The notes under the pieces: model-generated | Seen by the model: only the letters and a program-made list of their open reading frames with translations | The model's database searches: none | Told to the model about the DNA's origin: nothing | Assembly: GCA_003013855.2 (NCBI GenBank) | Contig: ML058459.1 | Coordinates: forward strand, 1,681,050-1,745,049 | Reading direction: 5' to 3' | From: Liriodendron chinense | Taxonomy: Eukaryota; Streptophyta; Magnoliopsida; Magnoliales; Magnoliaceae | DNA length: 64,000 nucleotides | In this document: positions 25,432 to 35,100 of the stretch, piece by piece | Layout: every line of letters begins with the position of its first letter | Numbering within the stretch: the stretch's first letter is position 1 | Program-made: the position numbers and the translations under genes

Positions 25432-25439
25432 TATAAATA
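25432..25439 (+). promoter_or_regulatory. LTR TATA box
   Basis: TATAAATA follows a GC-rich stretch and precedes a C/T-rich CCCCCCTCCCC leader. It is the best candidate for the retrotransposon's pol II promoter, with transcription expected about 30 bases downstream. Confidence 0.75.
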
Positions 25440-25750
25440 CCCCCCTCCCCTTCTCATTTCAACAAGCCACTCGAGTCCATTTCAGCCCGAGAGCTCTGAG
25501 TCCATCTCTCCACCCTTTAGCCCATTTTTCCACCAAGGAGAGCCCGAGTGAGGAGAGTCTAACCCTGGTCCAGCCCAGTCTGACCACTGGTCCAAGCCTC
25601 CCAAGCCATCCAAGTCTTGATCCAGCCACTCGAAGCCAATCCTTGCGACACCTCCGTCCACCCAGCTACTCATTTTCCAGCATCATCTCATTTGCATCTA
25701 GCATAAGTGCAACATTTACTTTTCTTCCAACCCCCCTGCTTCACTACAAG

Positions 25751-26035
25751 CACCTTGATTACTCAAACACACATGCATATGTCTTTATATTAAGCACCTG
25801 TCAGTTCGAGCGTATGCTCTGGGCTTGCCCGTTGTTGGAACCTGCCCATCAGAAACTCTTACTGTTCAGACCTGCATTCACGCTTCACCATAAAACACCT
25901 TGATCATTCAAGCACACTGCATACGTCTTATATTAAGCACCTGTCAGTTCGAGCGTACGCTCTGGGCTTGCCCGTTGTTGGAACCTGCCCATCAGAAACT
26001 CTTACTGTTCAGACCCGCATTCATGCATCATGTCA
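25751..26035. repeat. Internal LTR duplication, about 145-bp unit
   Basis: CACCTTGATTACTCAA at 25751 and CACCTTGATCATTCAA at 25896 start two near-identical units, each with AAGCACCTGTCAGTTCGAGC and GGAACCTGCCCATCAG. Both LTRs carry it, so it predates insertion. Confidence 0.9.
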
Positions 26036-26483
26036 TCCATGAGAATATACGAGGATTAAACTAGACTTTCAAGTATTCGATCGATTCTGTGAAGTAGAGA
26101 CCGTACTTCGGTACGGGCAGTGTGTGGGGTGCTTAACCTCTTCCCACCCTGTAACCGTGATCCCTTACCTTGAATCTCTGACCGCAGATCAACAAGAGTC
26201 ATTTTAGAGGAAGGAATCTTCGGATTCCCTTCTCTAACGTTTCTACGGGGTCTAGCCGACTGTAGATTCGAAGTAACTGGCTAGTGGCGACTCTGGTCTT
26301 ATATAAATTCATTTAAGCACATCCAGCTCAATACGACAACCAAACGAAGCCCTCGAGAACGAGGCAAGCCAGTGGCACAAACGGCGATTTCGCACGCACG
26401 CACCTCTTCTTCTTCTTCTTCCGAAAGGAAAGGGAGAACGACGTCGTGTGGGAGCACGGAGAAATCGGCGAGGGTCCACAGAA

Positions 26484-26501
26484 TGGCGACTCCACTGGGG
26501 A
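26484..26501 (+). other. Primer-binding site, tRNA-Arg type
   Basis: TGGCGACTCCACTGGGGA starts three bases after the 5' LTR. From memory it matches the 3' end of plant tRNA-Arg(ACG) plus CCA with one mismatch (A for G at position 11). A tRNA-Arg primer is reported for Ogre-type elements. The tRNA-Arg(UCU) at 14556 has a different 3' end and is not the primer. Confidence 0.8.
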
Positions 26502-26774
26502 TAAGCTAGTCCCACTAGTCGTGATCCGACTTGAAAAACAGAATCCTTCCCGTACTTGAAAGTCACTAATCCTCATACAATCTCATCTGCATAGCATTCT
26601 ACCCAAACCCAAACACAAAAAAAAAATAGAAAATTCCAAAACCCAAAAAAAATAGAAAATCCCAAAACCCAAAAAGAGTAGAATACAGTCCTCACCATTG
26701 CGCCTCCTCGGGCTCAACGTACGCGGAGACAACTTCCCTTCCGCAGCATAATCCGCACTCGGGCTCAGCAAGCC

Positions 26775-29700
26775 ATGTCCGACCACGAAGAAGAAACTCA
26801 TCACTTCCCTGCTCTCGAAATGACCGAAGCGCAACCTCCAGCGCAACAGCCCGTTGACAATACCCCAATCATACAAGAATTGGCACAAGGAATGAGAGCA
26901 ATGCAAGAAATGCTCTTGCAATTCATGCAAGCACAAACCACCGCAGCAGCCAACAATCAGGTTGGCCCAGTTCAGCAAGCTCAGCAGCCATGCCGGGTCC
27001 TCCCGGCCTCCAGTTCAAATCAAGCACAACCATCGGAGTCTGCCCAAGACTACCGACAGCAGCCATCTCAGCCCTTCGCTGTGGGGCATCCTTCTCAATA
27101 TCTTCCTGCGACGACAAGGCCATCTCAGAGCACCTCCGTTGCAGGAACATCCAGTCAGCTTCCAGTCAATCTTGCAAACAACAATCTCAGTAGATCTCAG
27201 CACGTCCCCGCCGATGGGACACCTTTTCAATTTCAGCACATCCCCGCCGATGGGATTTCAATTCAATTTCCAGCAACAGGGACAGCACTGGCGAATGCCC
27301 ACAATGGGGGTCAGTGTCAAGCCCACATCAGTCAGCAGACAGTGGCGAATACCCAACAAGGGGGTCACTTCCCAGCATCTCAGCCTCCTGCAAACAGGAG
27401 CACTTTTCAATTCCAGCACATCCCCGCCAATGGGATTCCAGTTAATTTTCAGCAATCTTCAATTCAGCAAAATCCAGTTAATTTTCAGCAATCTTCAGTT
27501 CAGCAATTTCCAGTTAATTTCCAACAAGTTCCAGTTCAACCTTCAGTACAGTCTCCAGTTCAGTTACCATCATTTCAAGCACAAGTTCATCAGAATCCAG
27601 TTCAATCATCAAACCAAGTTCAACAACACGCGGTTGCTTTTCAGCAAGCCCATAGGGTCGAAGACATCGACCACTATGCCGAAGAAGAACGTGCCTTATT
27701 CCAGGAGACACCAGTCGCTCGAGCAGATCACTCAGGACTGGACGAGTTGCGGGAGCAGTTCCAGATCTTGCAAAATCAGCTTCAGCGACAGCAAGGAATC
27801 GACCTACCTTCGACCAAGTTCAGAGACTTGTGTCCTTTCCCAGATGCTCAGGTACCTCAAAACTTTGAGGTTCCGAAATTCAAAAGATACGATGGCAGCG
27901 GTTGTCCCACAGCACATCTCAAGGCCTTCTGTGGAGAGCTGAGTGCAATCTCAGGAAACGAAGGGGCCCTCATTCGATTGTTCCAAAAATCTCTGAAGGG
28001 CGATGCCCTAGATTGGTACACTTCATTGGACTGCCACCGCATCAGAACATGGGAACAGCTCTCCCAGGCTTTTGTCGACAGATTCGCATATAATCTCAAC
28101 ATGGCACCCAGAAGAGCCGACCTCGCAGCACTCAGGCAAAGGAGTGATGAAACACTATCAGCTTATGTGGGACGTTGGCGAGCTATGGCAGCCAGAATGC
28201 GGACACCCATCGACGATGAAGAACAAATCTCCATGATTGTTCATTCAACATACCCAGGCATATCTGGGTATCTCATCTCGCATCCGTACGCGAACTTCTC
28301 GCAGCTAATCCGTGCTGGAGAGCAAGTTGAAGCAGGAATCCGGGCCGGGACGATCTCCCCATGGCCTCATCAAGCCACTCCAGTCAAGAGGAACAGAGTG
28401 GAAGGAAGACCTATCGGGCACGGGAATGGAAACCGCAATGGTTCTCCTCCCCGCCCAACAGAGGTAAACAACATCAACACCGCTGCTCAAGGAAATCAAC
28501 GTGCTCCCCCACAAGGACGCCAACAGTATCAGCAGAATCAAGTTCAGCATCAGCCTCAGCGATATCAGCCACAACCGAATCCTCAGCCACAGCCACCTCG
28601 ACAACAGCAGCAGTTCAGGGGAAATGGCCAATACTCATACCAGAACAGGCAGAATTACAGGGAGTTCAGGAAGTTCACTCCACTCAGTCAGCCACTTAGT
28701 CAAATCATGACTACGCTGGTACAAAAGCAGTTACTCACTCTGATGACACCTAGGCCTCCGCCTCATCCTCTGCCTCCAAATTACCGAGAAAATGAGTACT
28801 GTGCCTACCATCAAGGACGTGGCCACGCCACTGATCGATGCTATACTTTGAAAAATGCCATACAAGACCTGATTGATGACCGCAAGATCGTCATCTCGGT
28901 CCCTGGAACTTCTCCAGCAGCTTCCACCAACATCCTACAGAATCCTCTGCCTCAGCATCCAACGGACCCCAGTTCGTCTCGTGGCCCTGCCGTCAATAGT
29001 ATAGAAGAAGGGGATCATATCGATCGCTTCTTCTCCCCTATTCAGTCCATTCATGCCTACACCTATGAGCCAACAAATCCTCCTCCAGTCTTGCAAGGGG
29101 CAAGTCCCTTTCTTCCTTCAATCTCCGAGCCAGTAGTGCTTGAAGGAGCACCTCCATACGATATACCAGTTGTTCAAGGGGCACCTTACAACCATTCAAG
29201 ATGGGAACCAGTCGTCCTGGAAGGAGCACAATCATACATTGAGCCCACATACGAACCTGTCATCTTGCAAGGGGCAACTCCAGAACAATCCAATCCGCAA
29301 TGGAAGGATTACACTCATCAGCAGCAAGAGCCCGTTGTCTTGGAAGGATCTCTTCCAGTCAAGCCTGTCATATTGCAAGGGGCAAGTCCCGGAGGCATAT
29401 CAATCACGCTACAGCAGCTCGGACGAACAGAGAAACCTCCTGCCATATCAAGAGGACCAGTATTCATTCCATGGGAGCCTCCTGCCCCAGGAACAGTCAA
29501 GCCAGGACCACAACCTTATGTGGTCTATGAAGACAAGCCTCGATACTACCCCTTCAGCACAGGCAACAATGTAGTTCTTAAGGCAAAAGCTCTATACGAG
29601 GAAGATCTGGTACCCACACCAGCACCGTTGCAAGAACCAGTGGTCCTAGAAGGCAAAAGGGAGGAAAACTACAAAGAGGTTCCATGGCACTATCCAGAAT

Positions 29701-31520
29701 GTGCGGAAGTGGGAAACATGAATCCCAACGGGCGTTGCATCCGAAGAGATAATCAAAACAGAGGAGATCCCAAAGGCGTCCTCTCAGGCCTCGGCAACAA
29801 AAATGAAGCCGCATACGATGTAGCAACTCAGCTCAAGTCAATCCCTGCACAAATCTCAGTATGGGAGCTACTCTGCACATCTCGCATACACCGAGAAATG
29901 TTTGCCAAGACCTTGAATGATGCTCATGTCTCCTCCGATACGGCACCAGAGATGATTGCATTGATGATTGGACAGCTACTGGCTCCGCGCGCCATCACCT
30001 TCACCGATAATGAGTTGCCACCAGAGGGACGTGATCATGGGCGATCCCTCAACATAGCCTTACGATACAAAGACCTCTGTGTTCCGCTGGTCCTTATCGA
30101 TAATGGCTCAAGCTTAAACGTCTGCCCACTCAAGACCGCGGAACGCCTGGGAATCAGTCCTTCTTCATTCCGACCCAGCACAATATGCGTCAGAGCATTT
30201 GACAACACCCGCCGATCAGTGGAAGGGGAAGTCGACATAGAGGTACAGATAGGTCCAGAAGTTTCTACCATCACATTCCAAATCCTGGATATATCAGCCT
30301 CTTTCAACATGCTGCTCGGACGACCATGGCTGCACAAGGTTGGAGCTGTGCCATCAACCTTACATCAACGGGTGAAGTACATCTGTGGAAATCAAGTGAT
30401 CTCTATCCATGCAGAGAAGGAGCTCATCATTCCTTCCAATGCTACTGCCACCGAACCAGACATCCCGGTCATCGATATCCAGCACTCTGAAGAAGATATC
30501 CCGTTTCACAGTTTCGAATTTGAGACTGTGAACTCTATCGCCAATCCAGAACCGATAAGGGTGGACCGTGTCTTTTCACCGGCAGAGCGTCTGAGCCTCA
30601 AATACCGAATGAAGAATCACTTCAAGTCCAGAAAGGTATCGCTAGTATATAACCAACGCAAGTGGGGACTCGGATACAGGTCAACCTTCATGGACAAGAG
30701 AAGGAAGAAATTTCGGTGCTCACCCATCCAATTCGTCAAGCCAGGAGAACCTTGCAAAGATCCAGGAGGGAATCAACCGACTGCACTACACAAAGGCCTC
30801 CCGATGAGCCTAGTTTGGGCTACGTGGCCCCCCATTCGATGGGATCAGATTCTCGAACCCTCTAAGCCTCCAGAAGAAGAAGAAAATGATAAAGACGAAG
30901 AAGGAAGACAAATACAGCAGCTTCAGGACCAGGTTACTCTGACACTTGCTCCCAACCAGGGGCACAACCTGCCCACTTCAAACAGCCAGGGGCACAACCT
31001 GCCCACTTCAATCAGCAAGGGGCACGACTCGCCCATCTCATCACCAATTAGCAAGGGGCACGACTTGCCCATCTCTGCAAAGTCAACATCATCAATCATC
31101 AGCCAGGGGCAGAAGCAGCCCATCCATTGGACCAAGAAAGGGAAGTGGCCAGCCCTAGATTGGTCTGATGTCCAGGTTCCAAACTTGTGTCTAGCTGTGG
31201 AACCAGACGAACTGCAATGCGAGGTAAGTGATCCGGGAGGGACTGAGTACGACTCAGATCTCGAACCTGACCAGCAAGAAGTCATGGTCATTGGGCCAGA
31301 TCGTGACTCTTCGCCCAAATCATCAACCCCCACCTCTTCAGGGGAGGAAGTGTGGGGTCCTGAATGGTCATCTGTTCCCCTCACTTTCGAATCAGCCAAA
31401 GAGCCATCTGAGGGCTCTGGCTTCCAAAAAAAAAAACGCCTGTTTAGGCAGCAACCGGAACTTTGGAACAAGTTGGGATCAATCATGGTCTGCAATGCCC
31501 GGTTGTTCAAAGTCCCATGA
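26775..31520 (+). CDS. Gag-protease polyprotein of the Tat element (1581 aa)
   Basis: Gag forms the particle that packages element RNA; the aspartic protease cuts the polyprotein. Residues about 60-300 are Gln/Pro-rich with repeated HIPADG and PVNFQQ units. Residues about 350-520 are the retrotransposon gag domain (FEVPKFKRYDGSG, GDALDWYTSL, DETLSAYVGRWRAMAARM). A C-x2-H-x4-H-x4-C zinc-knuckle-like motif sits at C676, H679, H684, C689. About 768-962 carries eight PVVLEGA/PVILQGA repeats. The protease has its active site as D1109-N-G-S-S (DNG in place of the usual D-T/S-G) and MLLGRPWL near 1177. About 1394-1446 repeats QGHNLPTS. If the intron at 31224 is spliced, only codons 1-1483 are used and the frame runs into pol. 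ATG 26775 is the first in the frame and lies 274 bp after the primer site. Confidence 0.93.
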   Translation: MSDHEEETHHFPALEMTEAQPPAQQPVDNTPIIQELAQGMRAMQEMLLQFMQAQTTAAANNQVGPVQQAQQPCRVLPASSSNQAQPSESAQDYRQQPSQPFAVGHPSQYLPATTRPSQSTSVAGTSSQLPVNLANNNLSRSQHVPADGTPFQFQHIPADGISIQFPATGTALANAHNGGQCQAHISQQTVANTQQGGHFPASQPPANRSTFQFQHIPANGIPVNFQQSSIQQNPVNFQQSSVQQFPVNFQQVPVQPSVQSPVQLPSFQAQVHQNPVQSSNQVQQHAVAFQQAHRVEDIDHYAEEERALFQETPVARADHSGLDELREQFQILQNQLQRQQGIDLPSTKFRDLCPFPDAQVPQNFEVPKFKRYDGSGCPTAHLKAFCGELSAISGNEGALIRLFQKSLKGDALDWYTSLDCHRIRTWEQLSQAFVDRFAYNLNMAPRRADLAALRQRSDETLSAYVGRWRAMAARMRTPIDDEEQISMIVHSTYPGISGYLISHPYANFSQLIRAGEQVEAGIRAGTISPWPHQATPVKRNRVEGRPIGHGNGNRNGSPPRPTEVNNINTAAQGNQRAPPQGRQQYQQNQVQHQPQRYQPQPNPQPQPPRQQQQFRGNGQYSYQNRQNYREFRKFTPLSQPLSQIMTTLVQKQLLTLMTPRPPPHPLPPNYRENEYCAYHQGRGHATDRCYTLKNAIQDLIDDRKIVISVPGTSPAASTNILQNPLPQHPTDPSSSRGPAVNSIEEGDHIDRFFSPIQSIHAYTYEPTNPPPVLQGASPFLPSISEPVVLEGAPPYDIPVVQGAPYNHSRWEPVVLEGAQSYIEPTYEPVILQGATPEQSNPQWKDYTHQQQEPVVLEGSLPVKPVILQGASPGGISITLQQLGRTEKPPAISRGPVFIPWEPPAPGTVKPGPQPYVVYEDKPRYYPFSTGNNVVLKAKALYEEDLVPTPAPLQEPVVLEGKREENYKEVPWHYPECAEVGNMNPNGRCIRRDNQNRGDPKGVLSGLGNKNEAAYDVATQLKSIPAQISVWELLCTSRIHREMFAKTLNDAHVSSDTAPEMIALMIGQLLAPRAITFTDNELPPEGRDHGRSLNIALRYKDLCVPLVLIDNGSSLNVCPLKTAERLGISPSSFRPSTICVRAFDNTRRSVEGEVDIEVQIGPEVSTITFQILDISASFNMLLGRPWLHKVGAVPSTLHQRVKYICGNQVISIHAEKELIIPSNATATEPDIPVIDIQHSEEDIPFHSFEFETVNSIANPEPIRVDRVFSPAERLSLKYRMKNHFKSRKVSLVYNQRKWGLGYRSTFMDKRRKKFRCSPIQFVKPGEPCKDPGGNQPTALHKGLPMSLVWATWPPIRWDQILEPSKPPEEEENDKDEEGRQIQQLQDQVTLTLAPNQGHNLPTSNSQGHNLPTSISKGHDSPISSPISKGHDLPISAKSTSSIISQGQKQPIHWTKKGKWPALDWSDVQVPNLCLAVEPDELQCEVSDPGGTEYDSDLEPDQQEVMVIGPDRDSSPKSSTPTSSGEEVWGPEWSSVPLTFESAKEPSEGSGFQKKKRLFRQQPELWNKLGSIMVCNARLFKVP
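31224..31341 (+). other. Predicted 118-nt intron joining gag-protease to pol
   Basis: The donor GAG|GTAAGT at 31224 is a perfect plant 5' splice site and falls exactly after codon 1483 of gag-protease. The acceptor CCCCCACCTCTTCAG|GGG ends at 31341 and the next base begins a codon of the pol frame. Splicing would therefore give one Gag-Pro-Pol reading frame of about 2735 residues; the TAA that closes the pol frame on its 5' side is inside the donor. Ogre elements are known to carry an intron at the protease/RT boundary. Confidence 0.75.
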
Positions 31521-34500
31521 ATTTCAAAAATCCAAAAAAATAAAAAACTTTCAAAAACCAAAAACATCTATCATTTCAATTTCAGAAAATTCTCAAAAAC
31601 CAAAAAACATTTCTTTTCCTGCATTCAATAGTGTGCCAAGTTCGTCTAAAGAGTCGCATGAGTTCGAAGTCGAATCATATGATTTCGACATCGAATTAGA
31701 CTTTGAACTCATGGGTCTGGACGAAGCTCGGGACGAGGAAGATGATGATCCAGCTCCCGAACTAGAGGATTTCCTCAAAAAGTTTGAATCTAAAGCCAAT
31801 GTTGTAGCCGATGATTTCGAGATAGTAAACTTGGGGACGCCTGAGATCCCTAGGGAAGTACGCATTGGAAAATCGTTGCCACCTGAGATGAAACAGAAAA
31901 TGATAGAGTTCCTAGCTCCAAGATTGTCCAACTTCGCGTTCTCATATGAAGACATGCCGGGGCTCGATGAAGAGCTCGTTGTACACCATCTGCCAACCAA
32001 GGCAGATATGAAGCCCGTGAAGCAAAAACTTCGAAGAATGAAGCCAGAATGGGCTCTGAAAGTCCGAGATGAAGTCATCAAGCAATACAACGCGGGATTC
32101 TTGGTAGTCTCCAACTACCCTGAATGGCTCGCCAACATCGTGCCAGTACCAAAGAAGGACGACAAGGTTCGAATGTGCATCGACTTCCGAGATCTCAACA
32201 AAGTCAGTCCAAAAGATGACTTCCCGTTGCCACATATCGACACTCTAGTCGACAACACTGCAGGATACAAGATCTTCTCATTCATGGACGGGTTCTCAGG
32301 TTACAATCAGATCAAGATGGCCGTCGAAGATCGCGAGAAGACATCGTTCATCACTCCCTGGGGAACCTTCTGTTACAGGGTAATGCCGTTCGGTCTGAAG
32401 AACGCAGGAGCAACATATCAGCGAGCAATGACAGCACTATTCCACGACATGATGAACAAAGAGCTCGAAGTATATGTGGACGACATGATCGTCAAATCTC
32501 GCACAATGGAAGGACACTTTGAAGATCTGAAGAAGTTATTCAACAGATTAGAAAAGTACAAGCTCCGTCTCAACCCTCAGAAATGTGTCTTCGGTGCAAT
32601 GGGAGGCAAACTCCTCGGTTTTATGGTGAGCGAGGATGGCATCAGGGTCGACGAGACCAAAACCAGAGCAATCATCGAGATGCCCCCTCCTAGAACAGAG
32701 AAAGAAATTCGTGGCTTCCTCGGCAGAATTCAATACATCAGTCGCTTCATCGCACAGCTCACACCCATCTGTGAGCCCATATTCAAGCTCCTTCGGAAGA
32801 ACGTCCCAAAAGAATGGAATGACGATTGCCAAGTCGCCTTCAACCGCATCAAGAAATATCTCATGAATCCTCCAGTCCTAGTGCCTCCCACTCCTGGACG
32901 ACCACTATTGTTATACATCTCGGTAGCAGCAGAAGCCATTGGCTGTGTCCTCGGCCAACACGACGAAACTGGGAAGAAAGAACAAGCAATATACTATTTG
33001 AGTCGAAAGTTCACCGACTACGAGACCAGGTATTCCCCGATCGAGAAGACTTGCCTCGCCCTAGTCTGGGCAACTCAGCGACTCCGTCAATACATGATTG
33101 CATTCCCTATTCTCCTTCTCGCTCACATGGATCCGCTCAAGTACCTGTTCGAGAAACCGGCACTCACTGGAAGGATAGCTAAATGGCAGCTACTCTTGTC
33201 TGAGTTCGACATCACCTATGTCACTCAAAAGGCAATCAAGGGACAGGCCCTCGCCGATCATCTTGCGGCTCACTCTCTCCTGGACTATCAGCCGCTCAAG
33301 ACATTCTTCCCTGATGAAGATCTCTTGCTCATTGAAGATGAAGAAAAGAAGAAAAAAGATGAATGGACGTTATTCTTCGACGGCGCAGCAAATTCTAAAG
33401 GGAGTGGTATTGGAGCAATCCTCTACTCTCCAGATGATGTCCCTATTCCTATCTCAAGGCGCATAGCATTCGAGTGCACCAACAACATGGCAGAGTACGA
33501 AGCATGCATCGCTGGCTTAAGAGAAGCCATAATCTTGGGCGTCAAGAAGCTGCGAGTATTTGGAGACTCACAGCTTATCATCAATCAGACCAATGGCGAA
33601 TGGAAAACCAAGGACGAGAAGTTGATACCATATCATGTGTATCTTGACAATCTGATCGAAGAATTCAAGGAAATCACCTTCTCATACATGCCCAGAGCCA
33701 AGAACCAGTTTGCAGATGCTCTCGCCACACTTGCATCAATGCTCGAGATACCAAAAGGAGCTTCAGAATGGGAGCTCACAGTCGAAATTCAAGAAGAACC
33801 TGCTTTTTGCCTGCAAATAGAAGAAGCTGAAGCTGTCCCTGACAAACCCTGGTATGCTGACATCAAGCAATATCTCGAAACCCAGGAGTATCCAGAGTCA
33901 GCAAAAGCAACAGATCGCCGAACCATTCAGCGTTTGGCCGGCCAATTCACCATCAGTGGCGAAGTTCTTTACAAGCGATCCTATAATCACATCCTCCTCC
34001 GATGCGTCGATGAAACAGAAGCTGCAAAGATCATGAAAGAAATACACGAAGGAATCGGTGGCCCGCACATGAATGGGCACATGATGGCAAAGAAGATTCT
34101 ACGACTCGGCTACTACTGGCTCACCATGGAGACAGACTGTTGCAAGCACGTCAGAAAATGCTTCAAGTGTCAGGAGCATGCGAATCAAATCCATGCCCCA
34201 TCATCAGAGTTATACAATCTGACCACCCCCTGGCCCTTCTCCATGTGGGGGCTCGACATCATCGGCAAGATCAGTCCCAAAGCATCAAATGGTCACGAGT
34301 ACATACTTGTGGCAGTCGACTACTTCACCAAGTGGGTAGAGGCAGCCTCATACACCACGATTGCAGCATCTCAGGTGATCAAATTCATGAAGAACAACAT
34401 CATATGCCGGTACGGAATCCCCAATGCTATCATCACAGATAATGGAACCCCGTTCGTCAACAAGAAGATGGATGACTTCCTCAGCAAGTTTAAGATCCAA

Positions 34501-35100
34501 CGTCATCGATCAAGCCCCTACCGTCCCCAGATGAATGGTGGGGTAGAAGCCGCAAACAAGACAATCGTCAGGATACTCGAGAAGATGGTCGTGACCTATC
34601 GAGATTGCTCAGATATGCTCCCATATGCACTTTGGGCCTATCGAACGTCTGTACGGTCTGCTACGGGCGTTACTCCTTTCGAGCTTACTTACGGAATGGA
34701 AGCAGTCCTACCAGTCGAGGTGGAAATACCATCACTACGAGTGTTACTCGAAAGCGGAATTGAAGAAGGAGAATGGCAACGGGCCAGATTCGATCAGTTG
34801 CAGCTGGCAGATGAAAAACGCATGCGTGCACTAAGTCATTCACAGTGCTATCAGAAAAGGATCGCTCGGGCTTACAACAAGAGAGTCCGAAAAAGGAGCT
34901 TCAAGGTAGGCGACATGGTCATGAAGAAGATTCTACCGTCGCACCTTTCAGATCCCAGAGGAAAGTTCAAACCCTCGTGGGACGGGCCACTAATCGTCAG
35001 AGAAGTACTTCCTGGAGGCGCCCTCAGACTCACCAGCATGAGAGGGGTGGATCTTCCTGAGCCAACCAACGCCGACAACGTGAAGATCTTTCACGGGTAA
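31228..35100 (+). CDS. Pol: reverse transcriptase, RNase H, second RNase H, integrase
   Basis: This frame copies the element RNA into DNA and inserts it. Numbering from the ATG at 31228: RT from about residue 270 with MCIDFRDLNK, FMDGFSGYNQI and catalytic Y416-V-D-D. A gypsy RNase H spans about 560-660. The second RNase H spans about 712-840 (LFFDGAANSKGSGIG, NNMAEYEA, VFGDSQLIINQ). An HHCC zinc-binding domain spans about 938-985 (HEGIGGPH... CFKCQEH). The integrase core has D1010, D1071 and E1107, a canonical DD-35-E spacing. The frame overlaps gag-protease by about 290 nt in a +1 register. I infer that translation comes from the spliced mRNA, in which case the true pol part begins at 31342; the ATG at 31228 would then be intronic. 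No stop or frameshift is seen. Confidence 0.93.
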   Translation: MIREGLSTTQISNLTSKKSWSLGQIVTLRPNHQPPPLQGRKCGVLNGHLFPSLSNQPKSHLRALASKKKNACLGSNRNFGTSWDQSWSAMPGCSKSHEFQKSKKIKNFQKPKTSIISISENSQKPKNISFPAFNSVPSSSKESHEFEVESYDFDIELDFELMGLDEARDEEDDDPAPELEDFLKKFESKANVVADDFEIVNLGTPEIPREVRIGKSLPPEMKQKMIEFLAPRLSNFAFSYEDMPGLDEELVVHHLPTKADMKPVKQKLRRMKPEWALKVRDEVIKQYNAGFLVVSNYPEWLANIVPVPKKDDKVRMCIDFRDLNKVSPKDDFPLPHIDTLVDNTAGYKIFSFMDGFSGYNQIKMAVEDREKTSFITPWGTFCYRVMPFGLKNAGATYQRAMTALFHDMMNKELEVYVDDMIVKSRTMEGHFEDLKKLFNRLEKYKLRLNPQKCVFGAMGGKLLGFMVSEDGIRVDETKTRAIIEMPPPRTEKEIRGFLGRIQYISRFIAQLTPICEPIFKLLRKNVPKEWNDDCQVAFNRIKKYLMNPPVLVPPTPGRPLLLYISVAAEAIGCVLGQHDETGKKEQAIYYLSRKFTDYETRYSPIEKTCLALVWATQRLRQYMIAFPILLLAHMDPLKYLFEKPALTGRIAKWQLLLSEFDITYVTQKAIKGQALADHLAAHSLLDYQPLKTFFPDEDLLLIEDEEKKKKDEWTLFFDGAANSKGSGIGAILYSPDDVPIPISRRIAFECTNNMAEYEACIAGLREAIILGVKKLRVFGDSQLIINQTNGEWKTKDEKLIPYHVYLDNLIEEFKEITFSYMPRAKNQFADALATLASMLEIPKGASEWELTVEIQEEPAFCLQIEEAEAVPDKPWYADIKQYLETQEYPESAKATDRRTIQRLAGQFTISGEVLYKRSYNHILLRCVDETEAAKIMKEIHEGIGGPHMNGHMMAKKILRLGYYWLTMETDCCKHVRKCFKCQEHANQIHAPSSELYNLTTPWPFSMWGLDIIGKISPKASNGHEYILVAVDYFTKWVEAASYTTIAASQVIKFMKNNIICRYGIPNAIITDNGTPFVNKKMDDFLSKFKIQRHRSSPYRPQMNGGVEAANKTIVRILEKMVVTYRDCSDMLPYALWAYRTSVRSATGVTPFELTYGMEAVLPVEVEIPSLRVLLESGIEEGEWQRARFDQLQLADEKRMRALSHSQCYQKRIARAYNKRVRKRSFKVGDMVMKKILPSHLSDPRGKFKPSWDGPLIVREVLPGGALRLTSMRGVDLPEPTNADNVKIFHG

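Larger units (their letters stand above)
24939..26480 (+). repeat. 5' LTR, 1542 bp
   Basis: Starts TGTAGACACCCCACC and ends AGGGTCCACA. It is equal in length to the 3' LTR (47671-49212). By eye only three differences are seen: A25355/G48087, C25360/T48092 and C25470/T48202, all transitions. It contains an array of GAGTCAACCCG units, a TATA box and an internal duplication. Confidence 0.97.

Noticed and set aside
26962..27942. 326-codon open frame overlapping gag
   Set aside because: It is a shadow in another frame of the Gln/Pro-rich gag region and shows no domain.
31228..31520. Programmed +1 ribosomal frameshift between gag-protease and pol
   Set aside because: No slippery site stands out and a canonical in-phase intron explains the frame change. 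It is not excluded experimentally.
30923..31567. 214-codon minus-strand open frame over the gag/pol junction
   Set aside because: It mirrors low-complexity gag codons and covers the intron; no family resemblance.
31224..31585. Intron from the same donor to the TTTCAATTTCAG acceptor at 31585
   Set aside because: The acceptor looks good, but the joined frame does not match pol; the acceptor at 31341 is in phase and has a better pyrimidine tract.
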